From Cytobacillus sp. FSL H8-0458 (GTDB taxonomy: Bacteria; Bacillota; Bacilli; Bacillales; Cytobacillaceae): a stretch of DNA of 64,000 nt. The DNA is taken from the NCBI RefSeq assembly GCF_038002165.1, contig NZ_JBBOBR010000002.1, forward strand, positions 434,001 through 498,000. Direction: 5' to 3'. The number at the start of each line of letters is the position of its first letter. Within the stretch, counting starts at the first letter, position 1. The translations under genes were made by a program, and so were the position numbers. The notes under the pieces are model-generated. The model had not been told where the DNA came from. It saw nothing but the letters and a program-made list of their open reading frames with translations, and did no database searches. Of the stretch, positions 53,566-63,595 are shown piece after piece.

Positions 53566-53594
53566 TTGAAATATTGTTTATATCTCTTTATAAT
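53566..53594 (+). promoter_or_regulatory. Sigma-A promoter for the YfcC-type transporter
   Basis: -35 TTGAAA (53566-53571), 17-base spacer, perfect -10 TATAAT (53589-53594). Confidence 0.8.
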
Positions 53595-53645
53595 AGACAG
53601 CAATATCCTTTTACATGGTAATACTGCAGTTGTATAAAGGAAAAA

Positions 53646-53663
53646 ATGAATGGAGGGATTTAA
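53646..53663 (+). CDS. Possible 5-codon leader peptide overlapping the transporter's ribosome site
   Basis: ATG AAT GGA GGG ATT TAA (Met-Asn-Gly-Gly-Ile) with AAAGG 5 bases upstream. Its second and third codons contain the GGAGGG that serves the downstream TTG start at 53669, so translation of one could affect the other. Unproven. Confidence 0.3.
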   Translation: MNGGI

Positions 53664-53668
53664 GAATA

Positions 53669-55090
53669 TTGAAAGCAGAGACATCGCAAGAAACAGGATT
53701 AGAAACTAATAAGAAAAGTAAATGGGAGATGCCGGATACTTATGTCATCCTCTTCGCTGTTTTATTAATGGCAGTAGCAGCTACTTATTTTGTGCCTGCT
53801 GGAGCTTTTGAAAGAGAGATCGTCGATGAGGTAGAACGGGTTATCCCGGGTACATATGCAGAAGCAGAAGGGAATCCGACTGGTTTTATGGACATATTTC
53901 TCGCACTGCAGGAAGGAATGGTTCAGTCTGGCGGCTTGATTTTTCTTGTTCTTTTTGCAGGCGGAGCCTTTGAGGTAGTTGAGCGGTCAGGTGCTATCAA
54001 AGGAGGTATTCTGCGTGCTGTTACAAAGACCCAGGGAAAAGAATTTTGGCTTATCGCTATTGTATCTATATTATTTGCATTAGGAGGAGCTGTCGGGGCT
54101 GTGGCCAATTCGGTCATCCCTTTTGTCGCAATCGGACTGATCATCACCCGGGCCCTCAAGCTTGATGCTCTTGTAGCAGTTTCCATTACGTTCGGGGCCA
54201 CTTTTGCCGGCTTTAATGTCGGGTTCCTGAATCCCTATACGGTTGGCATCGCTCAATCGATTGCCGATGTCCCCTTATTCTCCGGAATGGCCTTAAGGCT
54301 TATCGCATTTCTTGTGATCGTAGGTGTAACTATTCTCTACACCTGGCGCTATGCCAGGAAGGTCCTTGCTGATCCATCTAAAAGCCTGGTCGGAGTATCC
54401 AATGCAACATCCTCTTTAGATGACAATCTTGAAATACCTTTCACAGGACGGCATAAACTGATTCTCAGCTTTGTCGGATTGTCGCTGCTATTTTTCATTT
54501 TTGCCACCATTCAATTCCAATGGACGATTAATCATATGGCTGCCTTTTTTATAATCATTGGTCTCATTTCAGGTATTATTGCGGGCATGAATTATAACCA
54601 AGTGGCTTTAACTTTTTTGGAAGGCTGCCAAAAGCTTGTTTACGGAGCATTAATTATTGGTGTTGCCAGAGCCATTCTGATTGTGATGGAAAATGCCAGG
54701 ATCCTCGATACATTTGTCCATGCACTTTCCGTTCCACTGGAAGGGCTATCCCCTATCCTGGCGACAATTGGGATGTTTGTTTCCAATGCCATTCTAAATT
54801 TCCTTGTTCCATCGGGAAGCGGGCAAGCGATGATATCGATGCCTATCCTGGCTCCTCTGGCAGATATGATTGGGATTACCCGCCAGGTTGCGGTGCAGGC
54901 CTACCAGTTTGGTGATGGATTCACCAACAGCATCTTCCCGACATCAGGTCCGCTCATGGCAAGCCTTGCCGTAGCCGGTGTCCCTTGGATCAAATGGGCC
55001 AAGTGGATGATGCCGCTCTTCCTGATTTGGTGTGTGATCGCTGTTGTCATGCTTAGTGTAGGAGTACTGATTAATTGGGGTCCAGTTTAA
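53669..55090 (+). CDS. YfcC/DcuC-family transporter
   Basis: 473 residues, about 12-13 membrane segments, of the YfcC (C4-dicarboxylate-transporter-like, DcuC superfamily) group: YFVPAGAFER near the first helix, GGAFEVVERSGAI, GATFAGFNVGFLNPYTVGIA and NFLVPSGSGQAMISMP, TSGPLMASLAVAGVPW. Substrates in the family include C4-dicarboxylates and basic amino acids, so I leave it open. Start is taken as TTG 53669 after GGAGGG (11 bases), since the in-frame ATG at 53615 has no site. Confidence 0.75.
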   Translation: MKAETSQETGLETNKKSKWEMPDTYVILFAVLLMAVAATYFVPAGAFEREIVDEVERVIPGTYAEAEGNPTGFMDIFLALQEGMVQSGGLIFLVLFAGGAFEVVERSGAIKGGILRAVTKTQGKEFWLIAIVSILFALGGAVGAVANSVIPFVAIGLIITRALKLDALVAVSITFGATFAGFNVGFLNPYTVGIAQSIADVPLFSGMALRLIAFLVIVGVTILYTWRYARKVLADPSKSLVGVSNATSSLDDNLEIPFTGRHKLILSFVGLSLLFFIFATIQFQWTINHMAAFFIIIGLISGIIAGMNYNQVALTFLEGCQKLVYGALIIGVARAILIVMENARILDTFVHALSVPLEGLSPILATIGMFVSNAILNFLVPSGSGQAMISMPILAPLADMIGITRQVAVQAYQFGDGFTNSIFPTSGPLMASLAVAGVPWIKWAKWMMPLFLIWCVIAVVMLSVGVLINWGPV

Positions 55091-55101
55091 TAAAAAGATT
55101 G

Positions 55102-55132
55102 AAGGCACCTTTACATGGGGTAAAGGTGCCTT
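55102..55132. terminator. Bidirectional terminator between the transporter and SleB-like genes
   Basis: Perfect 12-bp stem AAGGCACCTTTA/TAAAGGTGCCTT with A-rich flank on one side and T-rich on the other; serves two convergent genes. Confidence 0.85.
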
Positions 55133-55136
55133 TAAT

Positions 55137-55754
55137 TTAATAGGCAAAATTATGATTGCCGATCTGTTTTATCACTGGACGGGTGAAAATCCATTGATCT
55201 GTAGCTGTATAAGGATTGTAATAATAGACGGCACCGCCCGTGGGGTCCCATCCATCAAAAGCATCTTTTACTGCCTGATAAGCTTCGGCATCAGGCTGCA
55301 GCCAGTACTGTCCATCATTCACAGCTGTAATGGCATTCTTTTGGAATATTACATTGGAGAGTGTATCCGGAAATTCATTTGACTCCATACGATTGAGAAC
55401 GACAGCGGCAACTGCCACCTGGCCTTCATAGCTTTCCCCGCGCGCTTCCCCATAAACGACATGTGCCAGCATGTCCACATTCCTAAGCATTTCTGCTGTG
55501 TTAACTCCTACAATACCATCAGCTGCTAAACCGAAATCATATTGAAAGTTTCTAACGGCGTTCTCTGTTACCATTCCATAATACCCTGTATGGTCTGTAT
55601 TAAAATAACCAAGCTTTTGTAATGCTGATTGAATATATGTAACCTCCGGACCTGCAGAGCCACTCTTTAAAACAGCAGCATCTGCTTTCGGCTGGCTGAA
55701 GCTCAATACAAATACCATTGCGGCAGCTGCCGCAATCCACTTTATGTAATTCAT
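55137..55754 (-). CDS. Cell-wall hydrolase, SleB/CwlJ family
   Basis: 205 residues: signal peptide (1-26), one peptidoglycan-binding repeat (LKSGSAGPEVTYIQSALQKLGYF), then the Hydrolase_2 domain with LAHVVYGEARGESYEGQVAVAAVVLNR (catalytic Glu) and ending in GNHNFAY. It is shorter than the spore germination enzyme SleB (about 300) and lacks extra repeats, so it is more like YkvT. A site GGAG precedes the ATG. Spore cortex or septal wall hydrolysis is the likely role. Confidence 0.85.
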   Translation of the reverse strand: MNYIKWIAAAAAMVFVLSFSQPKADAAVLKSGSAGPEVTYIQSALQKLGYFNTDHTGYYGMVTENAVRNFQYDFGLAADGIVGVNTAEMLRNVDMLAHVVYGEARGESYEGQVAVAAVVLNRMESNEFPDTLSNVIFQKNAITAVNDGQYWLQPDAEAYQAVKDAFDGWDPTGGAVYYYNPYTATDQWIFTRPVIKQIGNHNFAY

Positions 55755-55904
55755 TTGAACACTCCTCTTTATGTTTTTTAGAACTCAACTGCCCTCCTTT
55801 TAATAAAGTCATATGTTCACCTTTACTTGTTTCCCTATAGGTTTAATTAGAAAACTCGTTCAAATGGTTTAATTTTCCGGATAGTGCAAAAGGACAGGCG
55901 GGTA

Positions 55905-55940
55905 AAAGAAAAAAGCCGCTCTCTACAAAGAAGAACGGCT
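55905..55940 (-). terminator. Terminator of the chemoreceptor gene
   Basis: Minus strand stem AGCCGTTCT/AGAGCGGCT (one mismatch) then TTTTTTCTTTT. Confidence 0.75.
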
Positions 55941-55946
55941 CCCCAT

Positions 55947-57683
55947 TTATAATTTAAACTTCTCCACGGACTGTTCCAGCTGTTTAGAAAGACTGCTCAG
56001 CTGAAGGGTCAGCTCTGAAATCTTTTCTACCGCATTCTCCTGCTGGTCTGTTGAGGCTGCGACCTCCCGGGAAATTTGTGCTGTGTCTTTAGATAGACCC
56101 GCAAATTCATCAATGGATGCAGAAATCTCTTCTGATCCGGCAGAGAGCTCTTCTGTTACAGCAGAAACCTCCTGGATTTCCCCGGTAACTCCTTCAACCG
56201 CATGCAGAATCTGATTGAATTTCTCGCCGGCGCTATTGACCAGAACAGTGCCTTCTTCAACTTTGCCTGAGCTCGCATGCATATTTCCGACTGCCTGTTC
56301 AATGGATAATCTGAAGTGATTTAGCTTTTCTGCAATTTGTGCAGCAGATGCTTTGGAGCCTTCTGCCAGCTTTTTAACCTCCTGGGATACAACGGCGAAG
56401 CCTTTGCCATGTTCGCCTGCCCTTGCTGCTTCAATGGCTGCATTTAATGAAAGCAGATTGGTTTGCTCCGCTATGCCGGATATCAGATTCACGATATCTT
56501 CAATTTCACTGGCCTGGGTACCCAGTTCTTCTATAAATACGGAAGATTCGTTTACAGTTTTTTTAATCTCATTGATCTGCCGAATAATGGACTGAATTTC
56601 ATCAAATCCTTCTTTTACCTGCTGTGCAACTGTATTGGATTGTTCACTTACATCCGTTGAAGCCTCCGCAATGCGCTGAATGCCTATTGCCATTTCTTCT
56701 ATTGCTTTTGCAGATTCCTCGCTTCGGATCAGCTGTGTATCAGTAGCCCCTGCCACTTCCTGAATCCCTCTGACAATCAGGCTGCTGGCCTGGCTGATTT
56801 CTTCCATCTTGTTTTCTATTTTACCCGAGGAGATCAGGAGTGCTTCTGAAGATGCTTTTATATCTTCAACCATTACTTTTGTATGATGCGTCATTTTTTT
56901 GAATGACTCTGTCACATGTCTAATTTCATCATTCCCTTTTACTTTAATCGAACTTGCCTTCTCTTCTGCTCCGCGAAGATCGCCATCAGCCATTAATTGA
57001 GCGGCTGAACTGATGCTTTGCAGCGGATGCAGTCTTCTTTTGACGAACCAGGCCAGAATGGTAACCACGGCAAGGATTAACAGTATATTTATCACCAGGT
57101 TCATCGGCAGCACTTCCAGGAGTACTTGATCTGAAATGCTGTTAACATTCTCTGCATTAATATCGACACCCAATATCCCGATTACTTTTCCATCTGATTT
57201 AATGGGTACGAATGCTGAAAGATAGTCTCCATATTCCGGATCATGAACGATCGGTGAACTTGATGCTTTTCCATCCAGGACAGGAGAAATATCTTCATAT
57301 GTTGTAGCCGTTGTCGGTGTTTTAATGTCTGCAGCAATATCGGAGCCCTTCGGCAGGCCATCAACCATTATAAAGAGTTCTTTCTTGTCGGAATCAGCCA
57401 TTAAAGTATATACGTAAAACGCGCCTGTCTTCTCGCGAAAATCATTCAGCTGTTCCCTAAGGTCCCAATAGGTTTCCGACTGATTGGGATTCTTTAAAAA
57501 ATCATCATATTTTTCGGTATCCATCTTCGAAGCAATATTGTCTGCAATGCTTAAACTAAAATTTTCAATCGAGGACTCTACAGAATTTTTCGTGCTTAAG
57601 TAGAGCATTGCAATATTACCGAGTAATACAATTGCCATTCCAAGAGCCATGACCAATGCAATTCTAGCGCTGAGCTTTTTCAT
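55947..57683 (-). CDS. Methyl-accepting chemotaxis protein
   Basis: 578 residues. N-terminal membrane helix ([19 protein letters not shown]), extracellular dCache-like sensor (40-190), second membrane helix ([17 protein letters not shown]), HAMP domain and a long coiled-coil signalling domain with the conserved hairpin [31 protein letters not shown]. It signals to CheA. ATG 57683 has GGAG 8 bases upstream. It stands alone; the ligand is not evident. Confidence 0.9.
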   Translation of the reverse strand: MKKLSARIALVMALGMAIVLLGNIAMLYLSTKNSVESSIENFSLSIADNIASKMDTEKYDDFLKNPNQSETYWDLREQLNDFREKTGAFYVYTLMADSDKKELFIMVDGLPKGSDIAADIKTPTTATTYEDISPVLDGKASSSPIVHDPEYGDYLSAFVPIKSDGKVIGILGVDINAENVNSISDQVLLEVLPMNLVINILLILAVVTILAWFVKRRLHPLQSISSAAQLMADGDLRGAEEKASSIKVKGNDEIRHVTESFKKMTHHTKVMVEDIKASSEALLISSGKIENKMEEISQASSLIVRGIQEVAGATDTQLIRSEESAKAIEEMAIGIQRIAEASTDVSEQSNTVAQQVKEGFDEIQSIIRQINEIKKTVNESSVFIEELGTQASEIEDIVNLISGIAEQTNLLSLNAAIEAARAGEHGKGFAVVSQEVKKLAEGSKASAAQIAEKLNHFRLSIEQAVGNMHASSGKVEEGTVLVNSAGEKFNQILHAVEGVTGEIQEVSAVTEELSAGSEEISASIDEFAGLSKDTAQISREVAASTDQQENAVEKISELTLQLSSLSKQLEQSVEKFKL

Positions 57684-57803
57684 ATATTTCACTCCATTAG
57701 TAAATATTTCATATATGAATTATAACTTTTAACCTGGTTAAATAGCACTAGAAAAATCAGGAAAAACAAAAATACTGAAACCATTCCGGCTCCAGCATCT
57801 CTC

Positions 57804-58997
57804 TTAATCTATCATCATCTTTAAAAAACTCTCGCCTTCCTCAGTCGCAGGCAGTCCAAAGAACTCGCTGAATGTCGCCCCAACGTCAGCCATCGAATTA
57901 CGTTTTCCGAGGTTAACCGGTTTTATCCGCTTACCGGCTGCTAGTATTGGAACGTATTCTCTCGTATGGTTGGAGTGTCCGATGGTCGGGTCGTTGCCAT
58001 GGTCAGCCATGATAATAATTAGATCCTCCTCTGCCATCTTGGGCAGGAATTCTGCGAGCCACTGGTCGGTTGTATTCAGCAGTCTCGCATACCATTCTGT
58101 ATCTTCCGCATGTCCTGCCAGGTCTGTTTCCTGTACATTTACCAGAAATGCCGCATCCTCTTTTTCTTCTAAATAGGCACTCTCCAAAGCTTGTAATACT
58201 TTTTCAGTATCGACAATTGGTTCTGCAGGCCCTTCCCCATGCAAAACATCTGCCGTTTTGCCAATCCGATGGACTTTGAGGCCATGCCGGGCAGCGATCA
58301 TCGGAAATTGTCCGTCTATGTTTACGCCGTAGCCCATGTGATAGACTTCATAGCCTTTGCCGTACACCTTGGCTTTTGGGGCATCCACTCCCCACTGGTC
58401 TGGATTTTTTTCATGTACAACTGACAGGATATGTTCAATGGTTGTATAGGGTCCTCCAAACGCAATGACCCGGCTGGTGTCAACATTCTGGCGGACAACT
58501 TTCCCGACTTCCTTTAATTCCCGGAAAGGCATTTTATTAAAATCAGCAGTTAAATTGATGATGTTTCCCAGTGAGGACTCAAGATTATCCCCGATGACAC
58601 AGGCACCATTCACTAATAGCACCGGCCGGTCATTCCATGGGTATTCAACCTCGTAGCCTGCTTCAGTTAATGCCTTGGCCAGATGTGGATGAATATCTTT
58701 CATCAGTCTTTTATTCGAGCGCTTCGGGCAGCTCCCGGCAATTTCCTGGTGCCCGAGGTATGTGTCTGCCCCGTAATGGGCCAATGCCGAGAAGCCGTAA
58801 GCATTGGCAGGGGCTTCCTTCCCATCCACAAGCGCCCCCAGCCCAAGCCTATATAAAGTTGGGATTTCTAAAAAATCAGCCGATTCCCGGATATGCTTAT
58901 AGGTATTGGCTCTGCAGTCAGAAGGGCTGAACTCTCCGCAATCCTCCATTGCACCGATGCCAAAGCTGTCAATCACCAGCAGAATTGCTTTTGCCAT
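57804..58997 (-). CDS. yhfW: YhfW-like phosphopentomutase-family metalloenzyme
   Basis: 397 residues of the alkaline-phosphatase/phosphopentomutase superfamily: LLVIDSFGIGAMEDC at the start, LVNVQETDLAGHAEDTEW, IIIMADHGNDPTIGHSNHTREYVP (metal ligands) near the C-terminus. Length and the lack of a dedicated deoC neighbour argue against plain DeoB. It starts 2 bp after the stop of yhfX (TAAGGATG) and is the last gene of the operon. The substrate is unknown. Confidence 0.75.
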   Translation of the reverse strand: MAKAILLVIDSFGIGAMEDCGEFSPSDCRANTYKHIRESADFLEIPTLYRLGLGALVDGKEAPANAYGFSALAHYGADTYLGHQEIAGSCPKRSNKRLMKDIHPHLAKALTEAGYEVEYPWNDRPVLLVNGACVIGDNLESSLGNIINLTADFNKMPFRELKEVGKVVRQNVDTSRVIAFGGPYTTIEHILSVVHEKNPDQWGVDAPKAKVYGKGYEVYHMGYGVNIDGQFPMIAARHGLKVHRIGKTADVLHGEGPAEPIVDTEKVLQALESAYLEEKEDAAFLVNVQETDLAGHAEDTEWYARLLNTTDQWLAEFLPKMAEEDLIIIMADHGNDPTIGHSNHTREYVPILAAGKRIKPVNLGKRNSMADVGATFSEFFGLPATEEGESFLKMMID

Positions 58998-58999
58998 CC

Positions 59000-60160
59000 T
59001 TACCACTTCCTCTCAAAGTGAACCAGTTCCGGCTTTCCGCTTTGAATTCCTTTTACCAGGGCAATATGGGCCCTAGTGACGAACACCTGTGTACGGAAAG
59101 AGAAAACGGCTGTATCTCCTTCAGAAATCTGAAAGCCGTTCGGTTTCTCAATCGCACCATAATAGTCAATCGCTTCAGGAGCCGGCTCGATTGCTTTTAC
59201 ATATTGCTTCAAAATGTCTTTTTCATTGTTACCGACCAGACACCCGGTTAAATGGGAGCGTCCGTAGTAGCCGCCGCCGATAACATAATAATGCTCCTGA
59301 TCCTGGTGGGACACTTCCGTTACATATACAATGGCAGGTTTCTCGGGGAGATCCCGGTACGCATGCAGCGGGGTCGTTCCGGTAAGGGCATGTCCCGGTT
59401 CTCCATGAGTTACACCCTGTTCTGCCAGGAAAGGTATGGTTTCGCAGCTAGTCGCACTTGGACCGTTTACCTGCTTTACTGTAATGCCCTTTTTCTCCAG
59501 AGTCTCTTTTGCTTTTAAAAGGGTTTTAAAATTAGGAGTCGGCTCCATGCTTTTCTTATCATTAGATAGCTGAAAGTTCGGGAAGGTTGTGACGCCTGCT
59601 ACATTAATCCCGGGAAGCCCGGCTAGTTCGGGAAGTTCTTCATCCAGCTTTTCCAATCGAAAGCCGCCCTGCTGTCCGGGATAAATCATATCGCCTTCTG
59701 CATACACCCTGAGAAGTACATCCTGCATCTTTCCTGACTGAACAGCCGCTTCAGAAAGCTGTCTGGCACGTGCAAGGGAAAATAGGGTAATGACCTCAGG
59801 ATTCCATGACAGCACTTCCTGCCACTGATTTTTTCCCGGCTGGACCAGGTGGCCGACGTTCCCCATTTTTACGCCGCCTTCTGCCAGTGTTTTGGCTTCG
59901 TCGAATTCAACAGCAACCGCCTTTTCGATGCCGTGCTCTGCAATAAACTGGCCTATAAACGGAAGCCTTCCAAGCTGCTTGCTCATGAAATAAAGCGTAA
60001 AGTCATGGTTTTTTGCCGTTTCTGCCAGAGCTGCTACATTCTCTCCGAGTATATCGAGGTCAATCACGTACGTATTCGGGGGTATCTGCCCGCTTTGATG
60101 GAGGGTGACACCTGATTGAATCAGCTTAGGATTTCTGCGCTTTGTTACATCTAAAAACAT
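59000..60160 (-). CDS. yhfX: YhfX-like PLP-dependent alanine-racemase-type protein
   Basis: 386 residues; alanine racemase-like TIM barrel N-terminus (TYVIDLDILGENVAALAETA, with the Schiff-base Lys in TLYFMSKQLGRLP) and a beta-rich C-terminal part (VIGGGYYGRSHLTGC). Likely racemises or modifies an amino acid intermediate. GGGGGG lies before the ATG. It lies between yhfS and yhfW, in the same order as in E. coli. Confidence 0.75.
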   Translation of the reverse strand: MFLDVTKRRNPKLIQSGVTLHQSGQIPPNTYVIDLDILGENVAALAETAKNHDFTLYFMSKQLGRLPFIGQFIAEHGIEKAVAVEFDEAKTLAEGGVKMGNVGHLVQPGKNQWQEVLSWNPEVITLFSLARARQLSEAAVQSGKMQDVLLRVYAEGDMIYPGQQGGFRLEKLDEELPELAGLPGINVAGVTTFPNFQLSNDKKSMEPTPNFKTLLKAKETLEKKGITVKQVNGPSATSCETIPFLAEQGVTHGEPGHALTGTTPLHAYRDLPEKPAIVYVTEVSHQDQEHYYVIGGGYYGRSHLTGCLVGNNEKDILKQYVKAIEPAPEAIDYYGAIEKPNGFQISEGDTAVFSFRTQVFVTRAHIALVKGIQSGKPELVHFERKW

Positions 60161-60187
60161 GGAAGTTCCCCCCTTTATTTACGGGTA

Positions 60188-61330
60188 TCAACGATGCTGC
60201 ACTTCTTTTGCAAGAGGTATCACTTTTTCAAGAATGCCGATGATCGTGTCCGCTCCTGATTTCATCGGATTGATGCGCAGTCCATAATCCTTCAGCTCAG
60301 GCTGTGCTTCCAAAAAGCTGCCGGAAACGCGGTAAATCATCGGAATGATTTCATATTTTGATTCCGCCCCAACCGGATGGGTGGCCGCCCCATGCTCATC
60401 ACTGATGCTGATCACGCTTTGGGCGATTGGATCTTCCAGCTCTACAATGACGTTTTTGGATTGGGCATTCGTCATGTAGGCGGCTCGTATTCCTTTCACA
60501 GCGCCTTCATTCAGACGGCGGCAAAGCTCTTCCACCTGTTCATTCTGAATAGCCAGTGAGACAGGCGCGAAGGTCATCATTCTTAAAAGCTCCATGGCTT
60601 CGTAGCCCTGTACCTGGCCTCCGCCCGAGTAGTTATAGTGATGCACCCGTTCGATGGCTTCTTTTTTGCCGGCAATGACTGCAATTCCTTCCGGCCCGAG
60701 AAGCTTAAATCCGGAAAAAGTTGAGTAATCCGCTCCTAATTCCACGCCAATTCCCTTTGTCTTCAATGCGCAATAATTGTCATCCACGACGATAGGAAGA
60801 TCCGGGCGTTCTTCCTTCACAGCTTTGATGACTTCGGCCAATTGGTAATGATCTGCAGGCTGCTGACGGGCATGCTGAATATAGAAAACTTTAGGATTTT
60901 GATTAGTTCTGATGGCCGTTCTTACTTCCTCAAGATGGTTGTAATCTGCCTGGACTGTTTTGATGCCTAAGATTCTTAACGTTTCCTTTGTCGTCGTATA
61001 AACAGGGGCCGTGTGAATAAACATTTCATCTCCAGGAGACAGAAGCATGCTTAGAATATTGCGGATCGCACCTGTTCCGGCTCCCCTGACAAGGGCACAG
61101 TCTTCTGTTTCAAAGAAATCAGCCAGAACTCTTTCCACAAGATATGTCTGTTCCGGACGCTTATATGTTGGAGAAACTCCAAGGTCTCCCATCGATAGAA
61201 ATTGCCTGCCTTTGAAATGGCGGCTCATTCTGTCGACCAGTTTGAATTGTTTTTCCTGTGCTTCCTGTATCGATAAGCTCGGCAAAACCGAATTTGCGTA
61301 CTTTAATTGGGCTCTGTTGTATGTGGACAC
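60188..61330 (-). CDS. yhfS: YhfS-like PLP-dependent aminotransferase-fold protein
   Basis: 380 residues. Fold-type I PLP enzyme with VDDNYCALKTKG (Asp contacting the cofactor) and SGFKLLGPEG (PLP Lys). Start is GTG 61330, overlapping the stop of the php gene by one base (TAGTG), so translation is coupled. The family clusters near cystathionine/Met gamma-lyases; the E. coli function is not known. Confidence 0.75.
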   Translation of the reverse strand: MSTYNRAQLKYANSVLPSLSIQEAQEKQFKLVDRMSRHFKGRQFLSMGDLGVSPTYKRPEQTYLVERVLADFFETEDCALVRGAGTGAIRNILSMLLSPGDEMFIHTAPVYTTTKETLRILGIKTVQADYNHLEEVRTAIRTNQNPKVFYIQHARQQPADHYQLAEVIKAVKEERPDLPIVVDDNYCALKTKGIGVELGADYSTFSGFKLLGPEGIAVIAGKKEAIERVHHYNYSGGGQVQGYEAMELLRMMTFAPVSLAIQNEQVEELCRRLNEGAVKGIRAAYMTNAQSKNVIVELEDPIAQSVISISDEHGAATHPVGAESKYEIIPMIYRVSGSFLEAQPELKDYGLRINPMKSGADTIIGILEKVIPLAKEVQHR

Positions 61331-62247
61331 TATGATCGCTCCCTTATTGAAAAAGCTCTGGATGGATTAACGGTCAGAAATTGATGAAGGATGCTTTCCG
61401 GCACTCCGGATTTCTTCAATACTGGAATAAACGTCTCAAGCACAAGACCGTAGCCCGGACCTCCGTGCTTCTTCCAATGCGATTTGCGGGTTAAGTCAGC
61501 TGATAGAAGTATTTGCTTTTCATATCCGCGGTTTATAAAATCAAGAAGAAAGTCAGCTCTTTCTTCATCGGGACGGTAATTATTTTTTCCAATCGTATCA
61601 AACGCGATATAGGCACCTGTTTCCAAAACAGCGAGAACTTCGTCTTTATTCGGGTTGAGATCCTGATGGCCGATGATGATCTGATCAGTTGGAAGGCCAT
61701 ACTTCGTCAGCAGCTGAACCTGTTCAAGCCCTAGTGTTCCGAGTGTTGTATGGGTTGTCACTGGAAGGCCGGTTTCGGCACCGGCCATAGCGGCACCAAT
61801 TAAAAGCTCACGTTCAATCGGCTTCATTTCATTTTTGCTTGTGCCCACTTCCCCGATGACACCCGGCAGTATGCCTGTATCCCCGATTCCTTCCGTTGCC
61901 TCTTTGATAAAATGCTGTGCAAACTGCTCCGCTTTCCAGCCGTCTGCAAAATCCGGGATATAAGGATCTTTATAAAAGCCTGTGCATGTAATAAGGTGAA
62001 CCCCGGTTGCCTCGCTCAGCCTTTTTAGCACAAGAGCATCCCGGCCCATGCCGTCATTTGTCACTTCAACCATGGACCTTCCGCCGAGACGATAGAAATC
62101 CTCCAGTTCCTCATGCATGCCCTGTTCATCATCCAGAATCGTATCCGGATCTTTTTTTACTCTCGAAAGATCAATGGAGAGATGCTCGTGAGCCGAGCAA
62201 ATCCCCAATTCTTCCGGAGTAATTTTTCCAAGTACGGTTTGTATCAT
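61330..62247 (-). CDS. php: Phosphotriesterase homology protein (PHP-type)
   Basis: 305 residues, amidohydrolase barrel: SAHEHLSIDLS (HxH metal pair), VIGEVGTSKNEM (Glu in place of the carboxylated Lys, as in the PHP branch), TTHTTLGTLG, IIGHQDLN, and LLSADLTRKSHW (Asp). The Glu bridge and operon context make this PHP rather than a phosphotriesterase; it may be a lactonase or hydrolase. ATG 62247. Confidence 0.8.
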   Translation of the reverse strand: MIQTVLGKITPEELGICSAHEHLSIDLSRVKKDPDTILDDEQGMHEELEDFYRLGGRSMVEVTNDGMGRDALVLKRLSEATGVHLITCTGFYKDPYIPDFADGWKAEQFAQHFIKEATEGIGDTGILPGVIGEVGTSKNEMKPIERELLIGAAMAGAETGLPVTTHTTLGTLGLEQVQLLTKYGLPTDQIIIGHQDLNPNKDEVLAVLETGAYIAFDTIGKNNYRPDEERADFLLDFINRGYEKQILLSADLTRKSHWKKHGGPGYGLVLETFIPVLKKSGVPESILHQFLTVNPSRAFSIRERS

Positions 62248-62275
62248 GGCTGTCCGCTCCGTTCTCTTTGTTTTT

Positions 62276-63568
62276 TTACTGAGGTATGTTCATGATGCCT
62301 AGTGCTACCAGGATATTGGCTATGATACCGACTGCAATGGCACCCACAGGGCCGACCGCAATGCGGACAATCGGGCGTCCTGCTGCTTCATTCAGCAGAT
62401 AAAATCCGGCAATGAAGAAGAATCCGAACCCTGGTGCAATCGCATTGGCAGCGTTCGCTCCGCCGATTAATAGTGCTACTTCCAAAAGCTTGGTCATCGC
62501 ACTGCGGATATTTTCCCCGGAATTACGGACACCGGGATATTTATCAAGGAATCTTGCAATTGAACTTAATAGCATAACTTCTATGAAAATAATAATGACA
62601 CCGCCGATTAAGGCTACCCAAACATTCGGGGAGAAAAATCCGACGACGAAGATGAGTGTGAATCCGACCGGGCTGTATACACCTGTTGCGATCGCTGTAC
62701 TGGCGACAAGCGGAATAAAGCCGAGCGCACGGGCAGCCGCAGCAATTCCGGCATCTGTTGCTTTGCCCTCTGCTAATAGATTTAGAGAGATCGGATCTCC
62801 TGCCATGATCCATAGATTCGTAGCAGCTGCAATAAGACCGCCAATAATCATAAAGAACACGACATTTTTTCTGATTTTAGCCACTTTATCACTGAATACA
62901 GCAGCAAGGTCGATGGAGGAGCCTTCTTCAGATTTTTCCTTCATGGCAAAAACAAGCAGGAAGATCATTCCTGTAATAAGGGCCATTCCTTCCTGGTTCA
63001 GTGTTACTGTAGTGCCTGAAATCGTCAGAACTCCGCTTTCATTCAGCCAGACAGCGAGCTGTCGGATCAATGCGGAAACGATAAATGTAATGACCCCTTT
63101 TTTCACGCTGAACTGCATGGCAACCGCAAGCGCCGGGAATGCCATAAAGGTAACGACGACCGGTGTTCCAACCGCTCCCATAGCTTCAAGGAAATTAAGC
63201 GGCAGGTAATCGAACAGCTTTACAAAGCCTTCGAGTCCGATTAACAGCCCTGCTCCATAAGCACCGCCAATTACAGCCGCAAGCGGTGTTCCCCACTTAT
63301 TTTTCGGCGTCAGCAATCCGATAATATCTGTTCCCAGCAGGATACTATGGACAAGAATGATACTGGCCGAGAGTGTAAAAGGTATTCCAAATCCGATTAC
63401 CAGGCCGAAACTCATCGCAAAGGCAGTAAAGGCAAGGTCCCGTCTCGTCATCCGGCCCTCCACATGTTCGGAAACAATAGGACGGAGTCCATCGTTGAAA
63501 ACAGCAATGTTCATATTGGCCAAAACAGCAGCAACGGCACCGATCAGGATAATTAATGTCATTTCCAT
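62276..63568 (-). CDS. yhfT: YhfT-like membrane protein
   Basis: 430 residues, about 11 membrane segments. It begins with 'LIILIGAVAAVLANMNIAVF' and has 'PKNKWGTPLAAVIGGAYGAG' and 'GGANAANAIAPGFGFFF'. Known only as a conserved member of the yhf operon; a permease for the pathway substrate is the natural guess. GAGGGGG lies before the ATG. Confidence 0.75.
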   Translation of the reverse strand: MEMTLIILIGAVAAVLANMNIAVFNDGLRPIVSEHVEGRMTRRDLAFTAFAMSFGLVIGFGIPFTLSASIILVHSILLGTDIIGLLTPKNKWGTPLAAVIGGAYGAGLLIGLEGFVKLFDYLPLNFLEAMGAVGTPVVVTFMAFPALAVAMQFSVKKGVITFIVSALIRQLAVWLNESGVLTISGTTVTLNQEGMALITGMIFLLVFAMKEKSEEGSSIDLAAVFSDKVAKIRKNVVFFMIIGGLIAAATNLWIMAGDPISLNLLAEGKATDAGIAAAARALGFIPLVASTAIATGVYSPVGFTLIFVVGFFSPNVWVALIGGVIIIFIEVMLLSSIARFLDKYPGVRNSGENIRSAMTKLLEVALLIGGANAANAIAPGFGFFFIAGFYLLNEAAGRPIVRIAVGPVGAIAVGIIANILVALGIMNIPQ

Positions 63569-63595
63569 TTCTTTTTCCCCCTCAATTAAAATGGA

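Noticed and set aside
57728..57744. Possible terminator TTTAACC/GGTTAAA after yhfW
   Set aside because: Loop of one base and no U-run; too weak to list as a feature.
62412..63209. 265-codon plus-strand frame
   Set aside because: Lies antisense to the yhfT gene, which has clear membrane-protein composition; this frame is its shadow.
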